Positions 59,707 through 64,000 of a DNA stretch of 64,000 nt are shown one piece after another; within the stretch, counting starts at the first letter, position 1; each line of letters starts with the position of its first letter. The notes beneath the pieces are model-generated. The model was not told the origin of the DNA and ran no database searches. It was given only the letters and a program-made list of their open reading frames with translations. Source of the stretch: Hybos culiciformis. Lineage: Eukaryota > Arthropoda > Insecta > Diptera > Hybotidae. A program made the translations under genes and the position numbers. Location of the stretch: assembly GCA_964007475.1 (NCBI GenBank), contig OZ023275.1:13867829-13931828 (forward strand), given 5' to 3'.

Positions 59707-60003
59707 GGCCCTATAAACTAGGATATAATAGCCAAAATGAACTAGAATATAATAATATAAAACCAAATGAACTAGGATATAAAACTAAATGAACAAGGAT
59801 ATAATGAAAATGAACTAGGATATAATGAAAACGAACTAGGATATAATGAAAACGAACTAGGATATAATGAAAATGAACTAGGATATAATTAAAATGAACT
59901 AGGATATAATTAAAATGAACTAGGATATAACAAGATTTTTTCTATATTCTAGTTAATTTTGGGCTATTATAACCTAGTTCATTATATCCTAGTTCATAGG
60001 GCC
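59707..60003. mobile_element. Palindromic element with internal 21-bp minisatellite
   Basis: The left end GGCCCTATAAACTAGGATAT and the right end (reverse strand GGCCCTATGAACTAGGATAT) are inverted repeats. Complementarity continues through ATAATAGCC(C)AAAAT and AACTAGAATATA for about 50 bases. Between them about eight to nine tandem units of the 21-mer GAACTAGGATATAATGAAAAC (59770-59930) occur. The unit's core AACTAGGATATAAT is also the sequence of the ends, so the array seems to be amplified from the terminus. TAGCTA flanks both sides but is itself palindromic, so it is not proof of target duplication. Confidence 0.85.
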
Positions 60004-60105
60004 TTTTAGCTACATTATATTTTTTATATAACTTATGATATAAAATAAAAATAGAATTTCAAATATTTTTGAGATTACTAATTAATTTCAATTTTATATC
60101 ATTTT

Positions 60106-60407
60106 TATTTATTTATTTTTATTTATTTATTTAATTATTTAGTAAAATTTACTATTAATATAATCAATTATAAAAAATACATCAATAATTATCCCTATAT
60201 TTATTCGAATTTTTCTTTGATATAAGGTATCAACTTCTTTTTGAACTGCACTATACTATTTATTTTCTTCAGACAATTTGGCAGTTCGTTAAAAAGAATC
60301 AAACCCTTATGCATAAGCATGTTTTTGTTTCTATAACCTCTGATGTTGTTAACTCTGAAGTGGTTTGAATTTCTTAAATAGTGACGTTGAACCTCTCCCT
60401 CATAATC
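60106..60407 (-). mobile_element. 3' end of a LINE (non-LTR retrotransposon), 5'-truncated
   Basis: On the minus strand, 60407 to the stop at 60201 translates as about 68 residues including RGYRNKNMLMHKGLILFNEL and PNCLKKINSIVQFKKKLIPY, ending KEKFE. This matches the characteristic C-terminal end of jockey/RTE-like reverse transcriptase proteins (a Y-x-TR/RNSN-x-F-R segment, then G-x-x-L-F/Y-N-x-LP, then F-K-x-x-L). Downstream is a (TAAA)n tail at about 60106-60140, typical of LINE 3' ends. No upstream reverse transcriptase domain is present, so it is a dead 5'-truncated copy. Confidence 0.75.
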
Positions 60408-61946
60408 GTTTTAACAAAAAAGGTAGGCATTTGGCGAGACCATTTCATCTCACCCATTCACTTACTTGTATAACGAAATATCAATAGCCAAAAAAAGTGG
60501 AGTTTTTCACTTCTAAAATTACTTTTAATACTTGATGGAAAGGGAAAAGGGAAAATGGAAAGGATTTGGCAGTTCTTTGGAGAATAAAAAAAAGTGCGTA
60601 GAAGGTATAAGAATTTCATATACTACCGAATGAAGAAAATAAAGAAAAAATTTGTACATAAGTACATACTTAATTATTAATAAAATACAGTGATCAAAAA
60701 TAAATCATTTACTTATTGATTAATTAGTGGTTTTTAATCAGAATGCAATTCTTTATTTTGATAGCCTTGGAAGTCCTTTTACAAGGTGATTACAGAATAA
60801 TCAGTAGGTACAACACTTTCTATTTGAAATTAATGCAACTTTAAATGTCCAAAGTTAATAGTTATAATTACAATTAAAAATAACTTAGTACTTATTTGAA
60901 GCATATTTATAGAAAAACTTAAATACATACTGTTTTATTGCCTTCAATTCGATAACAATTAAAAAATTATTATACACATTATAATAATTTTAAATATTAT
61001 CTAACTATCATAATATATTAGGTACATACTTAGATATACAATTTTTGTTCCCCATTTAAAACATCAAAACTTAAATTTCATAATCCATTCATTAAATTAA
61101 TTAGAAATTATACATACGCCCCCATATGTTTTTGCAAAAACCAAAACAAATTTTTATTTGATGTTTTTGTTTTTTTTTGTACATACTTATAGGAAAAATT
61201 TTGCCTTGTCTTCACCCAAATTTAAAATATAATATATTATGTGTATTATGTATTATATGTAAGTATGTATGAAAATAAAATGTACTATGCAATTTGGTTT
61301 TTTGTTGTAAGAAAATACAATTTTAGAAAGAAAAAAAAAAAACAGATAAATTTTATCTTTATAGAAAAATAAATTAATTTAAATAAATTTAGCTTCCGTC
61401 CATATACTTACCAGAAATAAGTACTTATATGTAATAATATCACTCTTATTCAGTTTCAATGTAAATTAAATGAAAACATAATAATTTTGTCAAAAAAAAA
61501 AAATACAAAAACATTGAAAAAATCATAATAAGCGTTTAAAATAAAAAGCGTTAATTTATGTTCCTGTAGGTAAATGAAAAAATGTTATAATAGCCAAATT
61601 TTCCTCCTTCGTATGAAGTGTAGAGCCCGTTTCATTTTAACATACGTACTTTGGAACAATATTTTTAAATAATATTGTTACAATTGATCTCTAACATATA
61701 ACATAAATCAATTTTCATCTTTATTATTCTATTGGAATTGTCTTCCTTTGTCCTGAGAAATTTTATTTAGATTGTTCGTTAATCATACTTCGTTTACTAG
61801 CAACCGAATCAAGCCGGCCCTGGAATAAGTGAAATAGCCTAAACACGATCTACTTATTAAAGAGAACCTCATCACGATGCATCCATTTAGCAGCTTGGAG
61901 TTTATTCCGAACATACAAAAACTAATTTATTTTATATTATACTTAC

Positions 61947-61991
61947 ATTGAGGATTTTAGTGGTAGACGGACTGATATTTAATGATAACAT
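61947..61991 (-). CDS. UBL3: Candidate first coding exon of UBL3
   Basis: On the minus strand an ATG at 61991 starts 15 codons (MLSLNISPSTTKILN) that end in phase 0 at a strong donor, AAT followed by GTAAGTATAA. Joining to the exon at 59383 in phase 0 would give ...KILN-INLRLILVSGKTK. UBL3 proteins normally have about nine residues before this point, so length is plausible, but the residues themselves are not the usual family N terminus. It would place the LINE and the minisatellite element in intron 1. Confidence 0.3.
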
Positions 61992-61999
61992 TTACATAG

Positions 62000-63074
62000 T
62001 CCTTCAATTTTAAATAAGGACGCATGCTAATTATATGTTTATATAGATGCAAAAGCTTGCTAACTTTTATTCAAAGCTGCATGCCTTTGAATTTTATTTA
62101 GATTTATATTCACTTGAAATTATGAATTTTCTATAACTGTTTCTATTCATTAAGTCATTCAAATAAGTAAAGTTTAAGGTCTCTATAACGAAAGCTCTCA
62201 ATAATGAAAACCTTCTTGTTTTTCTCCGGCTCTAAGAATTCTATATCATGTTCCCTTGAGTATACGTTACACAGAGATTGTACTGTATTTAAATTTTTAT
62301 TTTAATAAAATCAATTTATTAAAAAAAAATTTTTATGTCGAAATAATCACAGAGATTATCTTTTTAATTATATATTTCATGAATATTTATGTACCTACTT
62401 AGTAACCAGATTCTTTTTTGTAGTTAGGAAAATTAATAAAATATGAAATTTAATTTTTCCCAATAGTAAAATAAAAATATCCTGCAAAAGTAGGTAACTA
62501 GTTATGTATAATAAATATTTATTCATTGTACAAATACTAGGTAGGTATATTATACGTATTTATTATTGCGATATATTCAATATTAAATATTGGGGAAAAC
62601 TTTAGAAGATGGATTATTTTTATATTTTTGTTTTTTAAATTTTTTTTTTTTTAGCCGAAATAGAACGATAAGAAGCCTTTTTCGAATATTAGTATGTGGT
62701 TAAATATATCGTTTACATTTATCTAATCTTTTTTGAATAAGAACACAAAATTGAAATTCATCACTGGCAGTGACTGAAGTGTTTTTAAAGGAAATATAAA
62801 TACATGATTTCATAATTTAAGGCATAATTTATGGCAAAAAAAGCGTCAAATTAATAATACAAAAATTGATTCAAAAATTTTTACTAAATAAATACTATTG
62901 CCCACAAACTCGTTCCAAGTATTTATTTTTTAAATTGATAAGGCGGAAGCCCATAACTAATAATATTCAAAAAATAATAAATATTATGATAATCATTATA
63001 CCTAATAAGATATACTTAAATCATATAAAATATTTACAGTAAATGATTATAAAAGTATTTAATTATTCAATTAA
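62000..63074. other. AT-rich non-coding DNA
   Basis: No gene recognised. A GGCGGAAGCCCAT word at about 62943 echoes the 52.9-kb repeat. Confidence 0.5.
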
Positions 63075-63155
63075 ATTCCAGTATAAGGAGGGAATCAAAC
63101 CAACGCTCGAACAGATAGCAAGATACTGACAATACCACTAAGCCACTAAATGTAA
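63075..63155 (-). repeat. tRNA-derived SINE relic
   Basis: On the minus strand TGGCTTAGTGG (63145-63135) matches the pol III A box and GGTTTGATTCC (63101-63091) matches the B box, 33 bases apart as in a tRNA. The T stem and acceptor stem do not pair properly, so this is not a working tRNA but the head of a SINE or a tRNA pseudogene. The body beyond it is AT-rich. Confidence 0.65.
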
Positions 63156-64000
63156 GCAAAAATAATCATGAAGAGCGAATTTAGTCTATTGAAACTAATT
63201 GCAATGAGGTGAAAACATCTATGACGAACAGAATTCACCCTAAAGGTTAAAGATTTTGATCTGCCTACTTGTTGTACACAATTAATAAGTGAATAAATAA
63301 GTGAGTATACTTATAAGTATCTTTGTACATGATGACAAATTTTAAGTTACAATTTTATTATCAACAATTTCATATAATGTAATAATGTATAGAGGTAAGT
63401 ATCAAGGATTAAACAAAAATGAAAAATTTCTGAAGAATAAAGAAATTTTTTTTTTTCATTTAATAGTTAAATTTAATTTTTTTTAATGTAGTTTATATTA
63501 TACTGCCTTACAAAGCTTTTATTGTCTAAAAATCTATATAGGTGACCTTAATACACTTAATTTTAAAAAATTTAAGTTATACATGTTGTTTATAGTGCTT
63601 GCTACAAGGACAAAAAGTAGTAAAATAAAATTTTAAGCACTATCATCATACACAGAACATAAAAAAATATCTATTTTTAATTCATAGACAAAAATATATA
63701 TATATTTAAATGTATAAGTATGTAATATATAATAATAATGTAAAATTTTTTATTTAAAAAAAAAGATCGATAAATTACAAGAAAAAAAATCAAATAACGA
63801 TTCTTCGGTTTTATGTAAGTACATATATATGAAAAGAATTTGTTAATAAGTATATCAATTTATTATTAACATTTGAAACGCCATTATTTATAACACTCAT
63901 TAACCCAAAAATTCTGAAATTATTATTATTATGTAAGTGTACATATTTTACCAAAACCAATATTTTTAATTGACAAAACTTATTAGTTATTGACATTTAT
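63156..64000. other. AT-rich non-coding right edge
   Basis: No gene, RNA or structured repeat recognised. Open frames here are short and low in complexity. Confidence 0.5.

Noticed and set aside
63091..63145. Functional tRNA gene
   Set aside because: A and B boxes fit, but stems do not pair; treated as a SINE or tRNA pseudogene.

Overview
The window is nuclear DNA from an animal, most likely an insect. It is very AT-rich, with spliced genes (short GT-AG introns, many of 50-100 bp), homopolymer runs and many small inverted-repeat transposon relics. Products such as an ERK7/MAPK15 kinase, RanBP16/exportin-7, syntaxin-16 and lysosomal cathepsin B are all animal-type. Recurrent GTAGGTAGGTACCTACC-like strings suggest a hemipteran, but I would not go below 'insect' with confidence.

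Layout. 1-7.9 kb: AT-rich non-coding DNA with a direct repeat pair, a long inverted repeat and a perfect 21-bp hairpin. 7.9-9.5 kb (+): last three exons of a forkhead transcription factor. 12.25-16.44 kb (+): complete DNA ligase I. 16.88-22.75 kb (-): complete MAPK15/ERK7 kinase. 22.8-28.8 kb: intergenic, with a tandem repeat and a 215-bp MITE. 28.8-29.8 kb (+): PNO1. 30.9-32.1 kb (-): syntaxin-16. 32.8-33.84 kb: a 1,035-bp non-autonomous hAT element with a perfect 8-bp target duplication. 34.0-37.3 kb (+): cathepsin B. 39.9-45.8 kb (-): exportin-7, 19 coding exons recovered. 48.6-51.0 kb (+): AHSA1, the Hsp90 ATPase activator. 51.0-58.1 kb: non-coding. 58.1-59.4 kb (-), possibly extending to 62.0 kb: UBL3. 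The UBL3 5' region holds a palindromic minisatellite element and the 3' end of a LINE; a tRNA-derived SINE relic lies near the right edge.

I rebuilt the multi-exon genes by joining exons by hand at GT/AG sites. For LIG1, MAPK15, PNO1, STX16, cathepsin B and AHSA1 the summed exon lengths are multiples of three and give full-length proteins (865, 757, 236, 340, 336 and 346 residues). Exportin-7 lacks only a confident first exon. These are unlinked housekeeping functions (replication, ciliary/stress kinase signalling, ribosome assembly, endosome-Golgi fusion, lysosomal proteolysis, nuclear transport, chaperoning, membrane-anchored ubiquitin-like protein), not an operon or a cluster. From LIG1 onward the eight genes strictly alternate in strand.

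The most interesting observation is in LIG1. The normal start encodes a PCNA-binding motif. A second ATG placed exactly on an alternative splice acceptor opens an in-frame 43-residue segment with no acidic residues that looks like a mitochondrial presequence. One gene may therefore make nuclear and mitochondrial ligase.
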